Assembly (NCBI GenBank): GCA_903822825.1
Contig: CAIJQQ010000003.1
Location: 1 to 64,000, forward strand
Source: an uncultured Burkholderiales bacterium
GTDB taxonomy: Bacteria; Pseudomonadota; Gammaproteobacteria; Burkholderiales; Burkholderiaceae_C
Length of the DNA stretch: 64,000 bases
Direction of reading: 5' to 3'
A program made the translations under genes and the position numbers. The notes beneath the pieces are model-generated. The model saw only the letters and a list, made by a program, of their open reading frames with translations. It did no database searches and had not been told where the DNA came from. Shown in pieces: positions 1 to 9,499 of the stretch (the stretch's first letter is position 1; each line of letters starts with the position of its first letter).

Positions 1-1050
1 GGCCTGGACGTCAAGCACGGGGTGAAATTCGTGCTGAGCAAGGAAGCCAGCTGGGCCGGTGTGCGCGACAAGTTGGTCAATGGCGAACTCGACTTTGCCC
101 ATGTTCTTTATGGCCTGGTGTATGGCGTGCATTTGGGCATCTCCGGCCCCAAAAAAGACATGGCCGTGCTGATGACGCTCAACAACAATGGCCAAGCCAT
201 CACGCTGTCCAAAAAGCTGGCCGACAAAGGCGCGGTCGATGGCGCGGGGCTGGCCAAGCTGATGCAAAGCGACAAGCGCGACTACACCTTTGCACAAACC
301 TTCCCGACAGGCACCCACGCCATGTGGCTTTATTACTGGTTGGCGACCTACGGCATCAACCCGCTCAAAGACGCCAAAGTCATCACCGTGCCGCCGCCTC
401 AGATGGTGGCCAACATGCGCGTGGGCAACATGGACGGCTTTTGTGTGGGCGAGCCCTGGAACCACCGCGCCATCATGGACGGCATCGGTGTGACAGTCGC
501 CACCACGCAGGACATCTGGAAAGACCACCCTGAAAAGGTGTTGGGCACCACTGCCGAGTTCGTCAACAAATACCCCAACACCGCACGCGCTGTGACGGCG
601 GCGATCATCGAAGCGGGCCAGTGGATCGACGCCAGCTTGCAAAACAAGCTCAAGATGGCCGAGACCGTGGCCGACAAATCCTACGTGAACACCGGTGTTG
701 ACGCGATCAACCAGCGCATTCTGGGTCGCTACCAAAATGGCATGGGCAAGACCTGGGACGACCCCAACCACATGAAGTTCTACAACGAAGGCACGGTGAA
801 CTTCCCCTACCTGTCCGACGGTATGTGGTTCCTGACCCAGCACAAGCGCTGGGGCTTGCTCAAAGACCACCCTGACTACCTGGGCGTAGCCAAGCAAATC
901 AACCAAATCGCACTCTATAAAGAGGCGGCCACCGCAGCCAAGGCTCCTGTACCCAAGAGTGAGATGCGCAGCCACAAGCTGATCGACGGTGTGGTTTGGG
1001 ACGGCAAGGATCCCAAAAAATACGCAGACAGCTTCAAAGTCAAAGCCTGA
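1..1050 (+). CDS. nrtA: Nitrate ABC transporter, periplasmic substrate-binding protein (5' truncated by window)
   Basis: This is the C-terminal part of a NrtA/CmpA-type binding protein, which captures nitrate in the periplasm for the NrtB/NrtD importer. The reading frame is open from base 1 (GLDVKHGVKF...), so the ORF-track start at 22 is only an internal GTG; the true start lies upstream. About 349 residues are visible against roughly 430 for the family. Family-like stretches include FAHVLYGLVYG, FPTGTHAMWLYYWLA and PPPQMVANMRVGNMDGFCVGEPWN. The stop is followed 11 bases later by nrtB, and nitrite and nitrate reductases follow, which fixes the substrate as nitrate or nitrite rather than bicarbonate or taurine. 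The signal peptide cannot be assessed. Confidence 0.9.
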   Translation, partial: GLDVKHGVKFVLSKEASWAGVRDKLVNGELDFAHVLYGLVYGVHLGISGPKKDMAVLMTLNNNGQAITLSKKLADKGAVDGAGLAKLMQSDKRDYTFAQTFPTGTHAMWLYYWLATYGINPLKDAKVITVPPPQMVANMRVGNMDGFCVGEPWNHRAIMDGIGVTVATTQDIWKDHPEKVLGTTAEFVNKYPNTARAVTAAIIEAGQWIDASLQNKLKMAETVADKSYVNTGVDAINQRILGRYQNGMGKTWDDPNHMKFYNEGTVNFPYLSDGMWFLTQHKRWGLLKDHPDYLGVAKQINQIALYKEAATAAKAPVPKSEMRSHKLIDGVVWDGKDPKKYADSFKVKA

Positions 1051-1061
1051 AGGGAAGCACC

Positions 1062-1970
1062 ATGGTCAGCGCCGTTTTCCATTCACCCACGGGGAGCAAA
1101 AATGCCCCTGTACCGGTCGCGCCTCCAACGGCTGAAGAAGCAATGGCAGCCAACGCCGCCGCTGCCGAGGCAATGCTGCGCGCCCGCCAGTGGCACACCT
1201 TCTGGATGGCGGTCTTGCCGCCACTCATGGGTCTGGGTCTGCTGATTGGTTTGTGGTCACTGGTATCCATCACCACCAAGGGGAGCATCCCCAGCCCTTA
1301 TGAAACCGGCGTGCAAGCCATCGAGATCTTCAGCGATCCGTTTTACCGCAAGGGCCCCAACGACCAAGGCGTGGGCTGGAATGTGCTGATGTCCCTTGAG
1401 CGCGTGGCCGTGGGCTTTGGCCTGGCTGCACTCGTCGGCATTCCGGCGGGCTTTGTGATTGGGCGCTTCACCTTCCTATCGCGCATGTTCAACCCGCTCA
1501 TCAGCTTGCTGCGCCCGGTGTCGCCGCTGGCGTGGCTACCGATCGGTTTGCTGGTGTTCAAAGGGGCGAACCCGGCGGCCATCTGGACGATTTTCATATG
1601 CTCTATCTGGCCCATGATCATCAATACTGCCGTCGGCGTGCAGCGCGTACCGCAGGACTACCTCAACGTGGCGCGGGTGCTGAACCTGTCGGAATGGAAG
1701 ATCGCCACCACCATTCTTTTTCCAGCCGTGCTGCCTTACATGCTGACCGGTGTGCGCCTGGCCGTGGGTACAGCCTGGCTGGTGATCGTGGCCGCCGAGA
1801 TGCTGACGGGCGGTGTGGGCATCGGCTTTTGGGTCTGGGACGAGTGGAACAACTTGAACGTGAAGAACATCATCATCGCGATCTTCGTGATCGGCGGTGT
1901 GGGCTTGATTTTGGAATACGCACTGATCCGCATCGCCACCGCTTTCACTTATGAGGAGGTTGCATCATGA
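1062..1970 (+). CDS. nrtB: Nitrate ABC transporter permease NrtB
   Basis: Inner-membrane permease of the nitrate importer, 302 residues. I chose the ATG at 1062 (MVSAVFHS) rather than the track start at 996, because 996 overlaps nrtA and a purine-rich GAAGGGAAG precedes 1062. Residues about 60-300 form a BPD_transp_1 domain with several hydrophobic segments (PPLMGLGLLIGLWSLV, VAVGFGLAALVGIPAGFVIG, IIIAIFVIGGVGLILEYALI). The EAA-like loop lies around LNLSEWKIATTILFPAVLPYMLTGVRLAVG. The Ala-rich first 45 residues are not part of the domain. The stop overlaps the start of the ATPase gene by four bases (ATGA), with AGGAGG just upstream, so the two are probably translationally coupled. Confidence 0.92.
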   Translation: MVSAVFHSPTGSKNAPVPVAPPTAEEAMAANAAAAEAMLRARQWHTFWMAVLPPLMGLGLLIGLWSLVSITTKGSIPSPYETGVQAIEIFSDPFYRKGPNDQGVGWNVLMSLERVAVGFGLAALVGIPAGFVIGRFTFLSRMFNPLISLLRPVSPLAWLPIGLLVFKGANPAAIWTIFICSIWPMIINTAVGVQRVPQDYLNVARVLNLSEWKIATTILFPAVLPYMLTGVRLAVGTAWLVIVAAEMLTGGVGIGFWVWDEWNNLNVKNIIIAIFVIGGVGLILEYALIRIATAFTYEEVAS

Positions 1971-2773
1971 ACAGCGATGCGAAATTCATCCAGATCCAAA
2001 GCGTTGAACAAACCTTCAAGACCAACAAGGGGTTTTTTCCGGCACTGCGTGGCATCCACCTGGACATCGCCAAGGGCGAATTCGTTACCCTGATCGGCCA
2101 CTCGGGTTGCGGCAAGTCCACCTTGCTCAACCTGATCGCTGGGCTGACAGCACCGACTGCTGGCGTGCTGCTGTGCGCCAACCGGGAGATCGCAGGCCCC
2201 GGCCCCGAGCGTGCCGTCGTCTTCCAAAACCATTCGCTGCTGCCGTGGCTCACCTGCTTTGACAACGTGCATCTGGGCATTGAACGCGTATTTGGCCAGA
2301 CCGAAAACAAGGCCCAGTTGCGTGCCCGCACCGACGCGGCACTGGCCATGGTCGGCTTGAGTCATGCAGCGCAAAAACGTCCTGGCGAAATCTCGGGCGG
2401 CATGAAGCAGCGCGTGGGCATTGCCCGTGCATTGGCGATGGAGCCCAAAGTGCTGTTGATGGACGAGCCCTTTGGGGCACTGGATGCTTTGACACGCGCC
2501 AAATTGCAAGACGAGCTGCTCGAGATCGTGGCCCGCACCCAAAGCACCGTGGTCATGGTCACGCACGACGTAGACGAAGCCGTGTTGCTGTCAGACAAGA
2601 TCGTGATGATGACCAACGGCCCCGCTGCCACGATTGGTGAGGTGCTCAGCGTTCAATTACCCCGCCCGCGTCAACGCGTGGAACTGGCCGAAAGCGCCCA
2701 ATACCAGCGTTACCGCAAAGCGGTGATCGACTTTCTTTACACGCGCCAGGCGCACGTTGAAAAAACCGCTTAA
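1967..2773 (+). CDS. nrtD: Nitrate ABC transporter ATP-binding protein
   Basis: ATPase subunit (268 residues) driving nitrate import with NrtB. All ABC motifs are visible: Walker A GHSGCGKST (about residue 45), Q-loop, signature SGGMKQRVGIARALA, Walker B VLLMDEPFGALD, and switch His in VTHDVDEAV. The length matches the simple NrtD/SsuB class; the long NrtC class with a fused binding-protein domain is not present. It overlaps nrtB by four bases and is followed by nirB after 10 bases, so uptake and reduction appear to be in one operon. Confidence 0.93.
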   Translation: MNSDAKFIQIQSVEQTFKTNKGFFPALRGIHLDIAKGEFVTLIGHSGCGKSTLLNLIAGLTAPTAGVLLCANREIAGPGPERAVVFQNHSLLPWLTCFDNVHLGIERVFGQTENKAQLRARTDAALAMVGLSHAAQKRPGEISGGMKQRVGIARALAMEPKVLLMDEPFGALDALTRAKLQDELLEIVARTQSTVVMVTHDVDEAVLLSDKIVMMTNGPAATIGEVLSVQLPRPRQRVELAESAQYQRYRKAVIDFLYTRQAHVEKTA

Positions 2774-2783
2774 GGACAAGACC

Positions 2784-5252
2784 ATGGACATGCGCGTCAA
2801 CAGCAAAGAAAAAATGAAACTGGTCATGGTCGGCAACGGCATGGCCGGGATCCGTGCCATCGAAGAGCTGCTCAAGCTCGCACCCGACCTGTACGACATC
2901 GCCGTGTTTGGTGCCGAGCCACACCCCAACTACAACCGGATCCTGCTCTCGCCCGTGCTGGCGGGTGAACAAACGCTGGACGAAATCGTGCTCAACGACT
3001 GGGCCTGGTACAAAGACAACAGCATCACGCTGCACGCTGGCTGGAATGTCAAAGAGGTCGACCGCGTCCAGCGCACCGTGAGCGCAGAAAACGCTGCAGG
3101 CGAAACGCTGACGACGCCTTACGACCGACTGGTGATCGCCACCGGCTCCAACCCCTTCATCTTGCCCCTGCCCGGCAAAGACCTGCAAGGCGTGCTGGCC
3201 TACCGCGACATCGCCGACACGCAGGCCATGATCGATGCGGCCACAAAGTACAAGTACGCCGTCGTCATCGGCGGCGGCCTGTTGGGCCTGGAAGCGGCCA
3301 ATGGCCTGATGAAGCGCGGCATGCAGGTCACTGTGATCCATGCCTGCGACTGGCTGATGGAGCGCCAACTCGACAAGGTCGCGGCGCAAATGCTGCAAGC
3401 CTCGCTCGAAGCGCGCGGCATGCAGTTCCGCATGAGCGCGCAGACCACAGCCCTGATCGGTGACGAGTCTGGTCGAGTCAGCAAAGTCGAATTCAAGGAC
3501 GGCTCGCATGTGCCCGCCAACTTGGTGGTCATGGCCGTGGGCATCCGCCCCAACACGGCGCTGGCCGAAAGCATGGGCCTGCATGTGAACCGTGGCATCG
3601 TGGTGAGCGACACCTTGCAAACCGTGACCGATCCGCGCATCTGGGCAGTGGGCGAATGCGCCGCGCATCGGGGCATGGCCTACGGTCTGGTGGCCCCGCT
3701 GTTTGAGCAAGGCAAAGTGCTGGCCAACCACCTGGCCGAGTTCGGCATTGCACGCTACACCGGGTCACTGACTTCGACCAAACTCAAGGTCACGGGCATC
3801 GACCTCTTCAGCGCGGGCGACTTCATGGGCAGCCCGGAGTGTGAAGAGATCGTCATGAGCGACCCCGCGGGCGGCGTCTACAAAAAGCTGGTGCTCAAGG
3901 GCGACCAACTGGTGGGTGCTTGCCTGTATGGCGACACGGTGGACGGCAGCTGGTATTTCAAGTTGCTGCGTGACGGGCGCAGCGTGGCCGACATCCGCGA
4001 CAAGCTGATGTTTGGCGAATCGAACATTGGCGATGTGGGCCACCAGGGCCAAAGCAAAGCCGCTGCCATGAAGGATGCTGACGAGGTCTGCGGCTGCAAT
4101 GGCGTGACCAAGGGCGCGATTTGCAAGTCCATCAAGGACAAGGGCTTGTTCACACTGGACGAAGTGCGCAAGCAGACCAAAGCCAGCGCCAGCTGCGGCT
4201 CCTGCACCGGGCTGGTTGAGCAGATTTTGATGTTCACTGCCGGAGGTGACTATTCGGCCACGCCCAAGCTCAAACCCATGTGCGGCTGCACCGAGCACGG
4301 CCACCAAGCGGTGCGCAACGCGGTGCGCGACCACAAACTGCTCACGGTGGGTGGCGTTTTCAAGTTCATGAGCTGGCGCACGCCCAACGGCTGCGCCAGT
4401 TGCCGCCCAGCCGTCAACTACTACCTGATCAGCACCTGGCCCAAAGAGGCGCAAGACGATCCGCAAAGCCGTTTCATCAATGAACGCAGCCACGCCAACA
4501 TCCAAAAAGACGGCACCTACAGCGTGATCCCGCGCATGTGGGCGGGCGAGACCACCGCCGCCGAGCTGCGCCGCATCGCCGATGTGGTCGACAAGTACAA
4601 GATCCCGACCGTGAAGGTCACGGGCGGTCAGCGGATCGACTTGCTGGGCGTCAAAAAAGAAGACCTGGTCGGTGTCTGGAAAGACATTGGCATGCCTTGC
4701 GGCCACGCTTATGCCAAGGCTCTGCGCACAGTGAAGACCTGCGTGGGCAGCGAATGGTGCCGCATGGGCACGCAAGACAGCACACAAATGGGCAAGGACC
4801 TGGAAAAAGCCATGTGGCGCATGTACGCGCCGCACAAGGTCAAGTTTGCCGTATCGGGCTGTCCTCGCAACTGTGCAGAAGCGGGCATCAAGGATGTGGG
4901 CATCATCGGCGTGGACTCAGGCTGGGAGATGTATGTGGGCGGGAACGGCGGCATCAAGACCGAAGTGGCGCACTTTTTCACCAAACTCAAAACTGCCGAA
5001 GAGGTGCTGGAGTACACCGGGGCATTCATGCAGCTGTACCGCGAAGAAGGCTGGTACCTGGAGCGCACGGTGCACTACATCAACCGGGTGGGTCTGGATT
5101 ACGTGAAGAAAAAAATCCTGGAAGACGCCCCGCTGCGCCAAGCCCTGTGGGCCAAATTGCAAGCGGCGCTTGAGGGCGAGCCCGATCCGTGGTTCGAGTT
5201 GCAAGAAGCCAAGGTGGACACCCGCCAGTTCGAGCCCCTTGTGACCGCCTGA
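2784..5252 (+). CDS. nirB: Assimilatory NAD(P)H nitrite reductase, large subunit NirB
   Basis: Cytoplasmic siroheme enzyme reducing nitrite to ammonium with NAD(P)H; about 822 residues, normal for NirB. I start at the ATG at 2784 (MDMRVNSKEK), 10 bases after nrtD, not at the TTG at 2757 inside nrtD. In order: FAD/NAD-binding reductase domain (VGNGMAGIRA near residue 15, VVIGGGLLGLEAANGL near 165), BFD-like [2Fe-2S] motifs (CGCNG...CGSC near 435-475, then CGCTEHG...CASC), ferredoxin-like half domain, and the siroheme/[4Fe-4S] ligands CVGSEWC (about 652) and CPRNC (about 692). All ligand cysteines are intact. It pairs with NirD directly downstream. Confidence 0.97.
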   Translation: MDMRVNSKEKMKLVMVGNGMAGIRAIEELLKLAPDLYDIAVFGAEPHPNYNRILLSPVLAGEQTLDEIVLNDWAWYKDNSITLHAGWNVKEVDRVQRTVSAENAAGETLTTPYDRLVIATGSNPFILPLPGKDLQGVLAYRDIADTQAMIDAATKYKYAVVIGGGLLGLEAANGLMKRGMQVTVIHACDWLMERQLDKVAAQMLQASLEARGMQFRMSAQTTALIGDESGRVSKVEFKDGSHVPANLVVMAVGIRPNTALAESMGLHVNRGIVVSDTLQTVTDPRIWAVGECAAHRGMAYGLVAPLFEQGKVLANHLAEFGIARYTGSLTSTKLKVTGIDLFSAGDFMGSPECEEIVMSDPAGGVYKKLVLKGDQLVGACLYGDTVDGSWYFKLLRDGRSVADIRDKLMFGESNIGDVGHQGQSKAAAMKDADEVCGCNGVTKGAICKSIKDKGLFTLDEVRKQTKASASCGSCTGLVEQILMFTAGGDYSATPKLKPMCGCTEHGHQAVRNAVRDHKLLTVGGVFKFMSWRTPNGCASCRPAVNYYLISTWPKEAQDDPQSRFINERSHANIQKDGTYSVIPRMWAGETTAAELRRIADVVDKYKIPTVKVTGGQRIDLLGVKKEDLVGVWKDIGMPCGHAYAKALRTVKTCVGSEWCRMGTQDSTQMGKDLEKAMWRMYAPHKVKFAVSGCPRNCAEAGIKDVGIIGVDSGWEMYVGGNGGIKTEVAHFFTKLKTAEEVLEYTGAFMQLYREEGWYLERTVHYINRVGLDYVKKKILEDAPLRQALWAKLQAALEGEPDPWFELQEAKVDTRQFEPLVTA

Positions 5253-5271
5253 CGCAAGAGAAGGAGTTGCC

Positions 5272-5652
5272 ATGACCGCATGGAAAGAAATTTGCCGATT
5301 GGAAGATATCCCGGTGCTGGGCTCTCGCCGCGTGGCGCGTGATCAAGGCATCGACGTGGCCGTGTTCCGCAACGACGCCGATGAAGTGTTCGCCCTGCTC
5401 GACCGCTGCCCGCACAAAGGCGGCCCCTTGTCGCAAGGCATTGTGTTTGGCACCAGCGTGGCCTGCCCCCTGCACAACTGGACGATTGGCCTGTGCGACG
5501 GACAGGCGCAAGCGCCCGACAAAGGCTGCACGCCGCGCTTTGAGGTAAAGCTTGAATCCGGCCTGGTGTTTTTGAATGCAGACGAATTGGTCGGTCTCGG
5601 AACAGATCTGGCACGTCCCATCGCAGGGCCTGTTTCGCGCAAAACAGTCTGA
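5272..5652 (+). CDS. nirD: Nitrite reductase small subunit NirD (Rieske-like)
   Basis: Small subunit of the NAD(P)H nitrite reductase, 126 residues, a single Rieske-like domain. The [2Fe-2S] ligand pattern is complete: C-P-H in CPHKGGPLSQG and C-x2-H in CPLHNW. Some NirD proteins lack these ligands, so this one probably carries a cluster. AAGGAG lies seven bases before the ATG. It sits 19 bases after nirB and 16 before nasA, the usual order. Confidence 0.95.
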   Translation: MTAWKEICRLEDIPVLGSRRVARDQGIDVAVFRNDADEVFALLDRCPHKGGPLSQGIVFGTSVACPLHNWTIGLCDGQAQAPDKGCTPRFEVKLESGLVFLNADELVGLGTDLARPIAGPVSRKTV

Positions 5653-5668
5653 ACCTGAGCCCACGCGC

Positions 5669-8530
5669 ATGGTCCCTATCCTGCAAGAAACCCCATCCAC
5701 TTGCCCCTATTGCGGCGTGGGCTGCGGCGTGATCATCGAGACACGCAGCGGCCAAATCACTGGCGTGCGCGGTGACCCGGACCACCCTGCCAATTTCGGC
5801 CGCTTGTGCACCAAGGGCCAGTCATTGCACCTGACGGCTGCGCCCCAGGTGACGGCGCAAACCCGCTTGCTCACGCCCCAGTGGCGGCCTGTGCGGGGTG
5901 AGGCCACGCAGGCGATGGGCTGGAGCGACGCCATGGGCATGGCCAGCCAGCGTCTGGCCACCATCGTGCAAAACCACGGGCCGGACGCGCTGGGCTTTTA
6001 CATCTCGGGCCAGTTGCTCACCGAAGACTATTACATCTTCAACAAACTGGCCAAGGGCCTTTTGGGCACCAACAACATCGACAGCAACTCGCGCCTGTGC
6101 ATGAGCAGCGCCGTGGCCGGCTACAAAATGACGCTGGGTGCTGACGCCCCGCCCGCTTGCTACGACGACATTGCACACGCGCAATGCCTGTTCATCGCGG
6201 GCAGCAATGCGGCCTGGGCGCATCCGATTTTGTTTCGCCGCATCGAAGACGCCAAGCGCGCCAACCCGGCGCTCAAAATGGTGGTGGTCGATCCGCGCCA
6301 CACCGACACTGCCGACATGGCCGACTTGCACCTGGCCATACAGCCCGGCACCGACGTGATGCTGTTCCACGGCCTGCTGCACATCATGCTGGCCCGGGGC
6401 TGGACGCAACCCCACTTCATCGACGCTCACACCAGCGGCTTTGAAGCCTTGCAAGCGCTGGTGGCCGAGCACACGCCTGCGCATGTGGCACAAATTTGCG
6501 GCGTGCCCGAAGCTGACCTTGACACCGCGGCCCGCTGGTTTGCGGGCGTTCAAGACACAGGCGCTGAACGAACACCAACCCTCAGCTTGTATTGCCAAGG
6601 ACTGAACCAGTCGAGCAATGGCACGGCCAAAAACGCTGCGCTCATCAACCTGCACCTGGCCACCCAGCAAATCGGCCGCCCAGGGGCCGGTCCGCTGTCG
6701 CTGACGGGTCAGCCCAACGCCATGGGTGGGCGCGAAGTGGGTGGCATGGCCAACCTGATGTCGGCCCACCGCGATCTGGCCAACCCGCAGCACCGCGCCG
6801 AAGTGGCGGCACTATGGGGTGTTCAAGATGTACCGGCCAAGCCGGGCCTCACCGCAGTAGAGATGTTTGAGGCTGCGGCAGACGGGCAAATCAAAGCCCT
6901 GTGGATCGCTTGCACCAACCCAGCACAATCCATGCCCGACCAAAAAACCGTGCGCCGCGCCCTGCAACGCGCCGAGTTCGTGGTGGTGCAAGAAGCCTTT
7001 GCCACCGCCGCAACGTGCGACTACGCCGACCTGCTGTTGCCCGCCACCACCTGGGGCGAAAAAGAAGGCACCGTGACCAACAGCGAGCGACGCATCAGCC
7101 GCGTTCGCGCCGCTGTGGTCGCACCCGGTCAGGCTCGCGCCGACTGGGCCATCGCAGCAGACTTGGGCCAACGCCTGGCCGTGGCGCTGGGCCGCCCCCA
7201 AGACGCCCGCCTGATGCATTACGCGAGCCCCCAGGCGATCTGGAACGAGCACCGCGAAAGCACAAGAGGCCGCGACCTTGACATCACGGGTCTGAGCTAC
7301 GCCCGCCTGGAAACCACAGGCCCTGCCCAATGGCCACTGCCCGAGGGGGCCAGCACCGGGCAAGACCGTTTGTATGCCGATGGGCAGTTCCCCACGGCCG
7401 ACGGACGCGCCCGTTTTGCAGCCGTCAGCTGGCAGCCCGTGGCAGAAGAGCGCATCTCGCAGTATCCGTTTTCACTGACAACCGGCCGCCTGCGCGACCA
7501 GTGGCACGGCATGACCCGCACCGGCACCGCAGGCCGCTTGATGGCCCACAGCCCCGAGCCTTGCGTGCAAATGAATGCGCAAGACGCCCTGCGGCTGGGT
7601 CTACAAGACGGCGAGTTGGTGAAGGTGCGTAGCAAGCGCGGCAGCTTGGTGCTGCCCGTGCAGTCCAGCACGCAAGTCGCCGCCTCGCAAGCCTTCATCG
7701 CCATGCATTGGGGCCCAGAGGTGCTGAGTGGCCGCGATGCACAGGGCGAAGCCGGACTGGGCGTGAATGTGCTCACCACATCGAGCTACTGTGCCACGTC
7801 CAAGCAACCCGAACTCAAGCACGCGGCGGTGCAGATCACCCGTGCCGCCCTGTCGGTCGATGCCACATGGCAAGTGACGGCCATGGCCTGGCTGCCCAGC
7901 AAGGAGGTCTGGAAAGTTCGACAGCACTTGCAAAAACTGCTGTCGCAATTCGACTTTGCCTACCTGGTGCCTTTCACCGACCCCAGCGTGGCTCTGGCAG
8001 ACCAGGCCCCACGCACCGGCTTGCTCCTGCGTGCGGCCTGCATTCAGCTTGCCGATGCCGCGCTGCTGCACACCGTGGCCGAGGCCATGGGCCTGAACAG
8101 CCCGGACACCTTGCACTACCGAGACGCGGTGCGCATGCAACGCCGCTCGGTCAAGCTGAGCGCACCCGATGTGCGCCAGCCCAGCAACCAAGACCAGCGC
8201 AAACTGCAAGGCTTTTTGGTCGCAGGCGACAGCCGCTCAGCGCGCTGGCTCAAGACTTTGTTGCAAGAAGCCACCCCGATGAACTGGCCAGCCCGACAGT
8301 GGCTGATGGCGTCAGACGCACCACCCGAAGGCGCAGCCACCGTCAGCCGGCAAGTGTGCGGCTGCCTGAACGTGCGCGAAGACGACATTGCCGCCTGCCT
8401 GCAAACCCAAGCGGGCAGCGAAGAGCACCGCCTTGCGGGACTGCAAGGCCAGCTGCGCTGCGGCACCCAGTGCGGATCGTGCATGCCCGAGCTGCGCAAG
8501 ATCATCCGACTGGCGCAACAGCCAGCCTGA
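5669..8530 (+). CDS. nasA: Assimilatory nitrate reductase catalytic subunit with C-terminal BFD [2Fe-2S] domain
   Basis: Molybdopterin (bis-MGD) enzyme reducing nitrate to nitrite in the cytoplasm; 953 residues from the ATG at 5669. The track start at 5576 lies inside nirD. The N-terminal [4Fe-4S] ligands are seen in CPYCGVGCGV (about residue 11) and LCTKGQS. Molybdopterin oxidoreductase domain follows (LTEDYYIFNKLAKGLLGTNNIDSNSRLCMSSAVAGYK), then the MGD-binding domain (RLRDQWHGMTRTG...GDLVKVRSKRG-like). The C-terminus carries a BFD-like [2Fe-2S] motif (CGCLNVREDD...CGTQCGSCMPELRKI), as in NasA proteins that take electrons from a partner reductase. No separate NasB/NasC reductase gene is visible here. 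Moco synthesis gene mogA lies 19 kb downstream. Confidence 0.95.
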   Translation: MVPILQETPSTCPYCGVGCGVIIETRSGQITGVRGDPDHPANFGRLCTKGQSLHLTAAPQVTAQTRLLTPQWRPVRGEATQAMGWSDAMGMASQRLATIVQNHGPDALGFYISGQLLTEDYYIFNKLAKGLLGTNNIDSNSRLCMSSAVAGYKMTLGADAPPACYDDIAHAQCLFIAGSNAAWAHPILFRRIEDAKRANPALKMVVVDPRHTDTADMADLHLAIQPGTDVMLFHGLLHIMLARGWTQPHFIDAHTSGFEALQALVAEHTPAHVAQICGVPEADLDTAARWFAGVQDTGAERTPTLSLYCQGLNQSSNGTAKNAALINLHLATQQIGRPGAGPLSLTGQPNAMGGREVGGMANLMSAHRDLANPQHRAEVAALWGVQDVPAKPGLTAVEMFEAAADGQIKALWIACTNPAQSMPDQKTVRRALQRAEFVVVQEAFATAATCDYADLLLPATTWGEKEGTVTNSERRISRVRAAVVAPGQARADWAIAADLGQRLAVALGRPQDARLMHYASPQAIWNEHRESTRGRDLDITGLSYARLETTGPAQWPLPEGASTGQDRLYADGQFPTADGRARFAAVSWQPVAEERISQYPFSLTTGRLRDQWHGMTRTGTAGRLMAHSPEPCVQMNAQDALRLGLQDGELVKVRSKRGSLVLPVQSSTQVAASQAFIAMHWGPEVLSGRDAQGEAGLGVNVLTTSSYCATSKQPELKHAAVQITRAALSVDATWQVTAMAWLPSKEVWKVRQHLQKLLSQFDFAYLVPFTDPSVALADQAPRTGLLLRAACIQLADAALLHTVAEAMGLNSPDTLHYRDAVRMQRRSVKLSAPDVRQPSNQDQRKLQGFLVAGDSRSARWLKTLLQEATPMNWPARQWLMASDAPPEGAATVSRQVCGCLNVREDDIAACLQTQAGSEEHRLAGLQGQLRCGTQCGSCMPELRKIIRLAQQPA

Positions 8531-8584
8531 AGCGCGCATACCCATATAACGGACAGTTATCTGACTTCCTTCACAATCGAGCGC

Positions 8585-9499
8585 ATGGGAATTGGCCACT
8601 ACATCAAGGACATTGGACGCGGCAAAGACGGCGCCCGTGCACTTGGCCGCGCGCAAGCGGCAGACCTGATGGGCCTGATCTTGGACCAGCAAGTGAGCGA
8701 CCTGGAGCTGGGTGCTTTTTGCATCGCCATGCGCATCAAGGGCGAAACACCCGAAGAGATGGCCGGTTTTCTGGATGCAACGCACCAACGCCTGAACAAA
8801 GTTCACAACGGTCAAGCCCCCACCGTGGTGCTGCCCAGCTACAACGGCGCACGCAAACTGCCGGTGCTCACGCCCTTGCTGGCCCTGCTGTTGGCGCGTG
8901 AGGGCGTGGCGGTGGTGATGCACGGCACGGCCACCGAAGACAAGCGGGTGAGCAGCCAAGCGGTGCTGGCCGAATTGGGCATTGACGCATTGGACATTTC
9001 AGCATCAGGAGCGCCACCCCAGGTGAACGCCGGTGAAACGGTTTTTGTGCCTACGGGCGGGCTGAACGCTGGGCTGGAGCGCCTGCTTTCCGTTCGCCGC
9101 GTGGTGGGTCTGCGCAACCCCGGGCACAGCTTGGTCAAGCTCATGAACCCCTGCGATGGCCCAGCTCTGGTGGTAAGCAGCTACACCCACCCCGAATATT
9201 TGCTGTCCATGTCGGCCACCTTTGCCCTGACCGGGCAACACGCCCTGTTGCTGCGCGGCACCGAAGGCGAAAGCGTGGCCGATGCCCGACGCACCCCTGC
9301 GATGGACGTTTTCAAAGACAGGCAAACGCGGCGTGTGCAGCCCCCGCAAGAAGGCTCGCTCGTGCAAGTGCCCGACCTGCCTGGCCCAGACGCGGTGGCC
9401 ACGGCGACTTACATCCAGCGCGTTTTGCGCGGTGAATTGCCCGTGCCACAGGCGATTGCACTGCAAGTCCAACACATCCTGCACGAGGTCAAGCCATGA
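8585..9499 (+). CDS. ybiB: YbiB-type protein (anthranilate phosphoribosyltransferase fold)
   Basis: 304-residue protein related to TrpD/NP-II phosphoribosyltransferases but of the YbiB branch, reported from the E. coli homologue to be a nucleic-acid-binding protein. N-terminal helical domain (about 1-75: YIKDIGRGKDGARALGRAQAADLMGLIL), then the Rossmann-like domain with a degenerate glycine loop (HGTATEDKRVSSQAVLAELGI), where TrpD enzymes have a PRPP-binding GTGGD-type motif; catalytic phosphoribosyl transfer is therefore doubtful. It starts 54 bases after nasA and overlaps cobA by four bases (ATGA), so it is cotranscribed with nitrate assimilation genes. Its role there is unknown to me. Confidence 0.8.
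   Translation: MGIGHYIKDIGRGKDGARALGRAQAADLMGLILDQQVSDLELGAFCIAMRIKGETPEEMAGFLDATHQRLNKVHNGQAPTVVLPSYNGARKLPVLTPLLALLLAREGVAVVMHGTATEDKRVSSQAVLAELGIDALDISASGAPPQVNAGETVFVPTGGLNAGLERLLSVRRVVGLRNPGHSLVKLMNPCDGPALVVSSYTHPEYLLSMSATFALTGQHALLLRGTEGESVADARRTPAMDVFKDRQTRRVQPPQEGSLVQVPDLPGPDAVATATYIQRVLRGELPVPQAIALQVQHILHEVKP

Noticed and set aside
3765-4835. 356-codon minus-strand ORF inside nirB
   Set aside because: Antisense shadow of a gene with intact siroheme and flavin motifs; composition (Ala/His/Val-rich) is that of a mirror frame.
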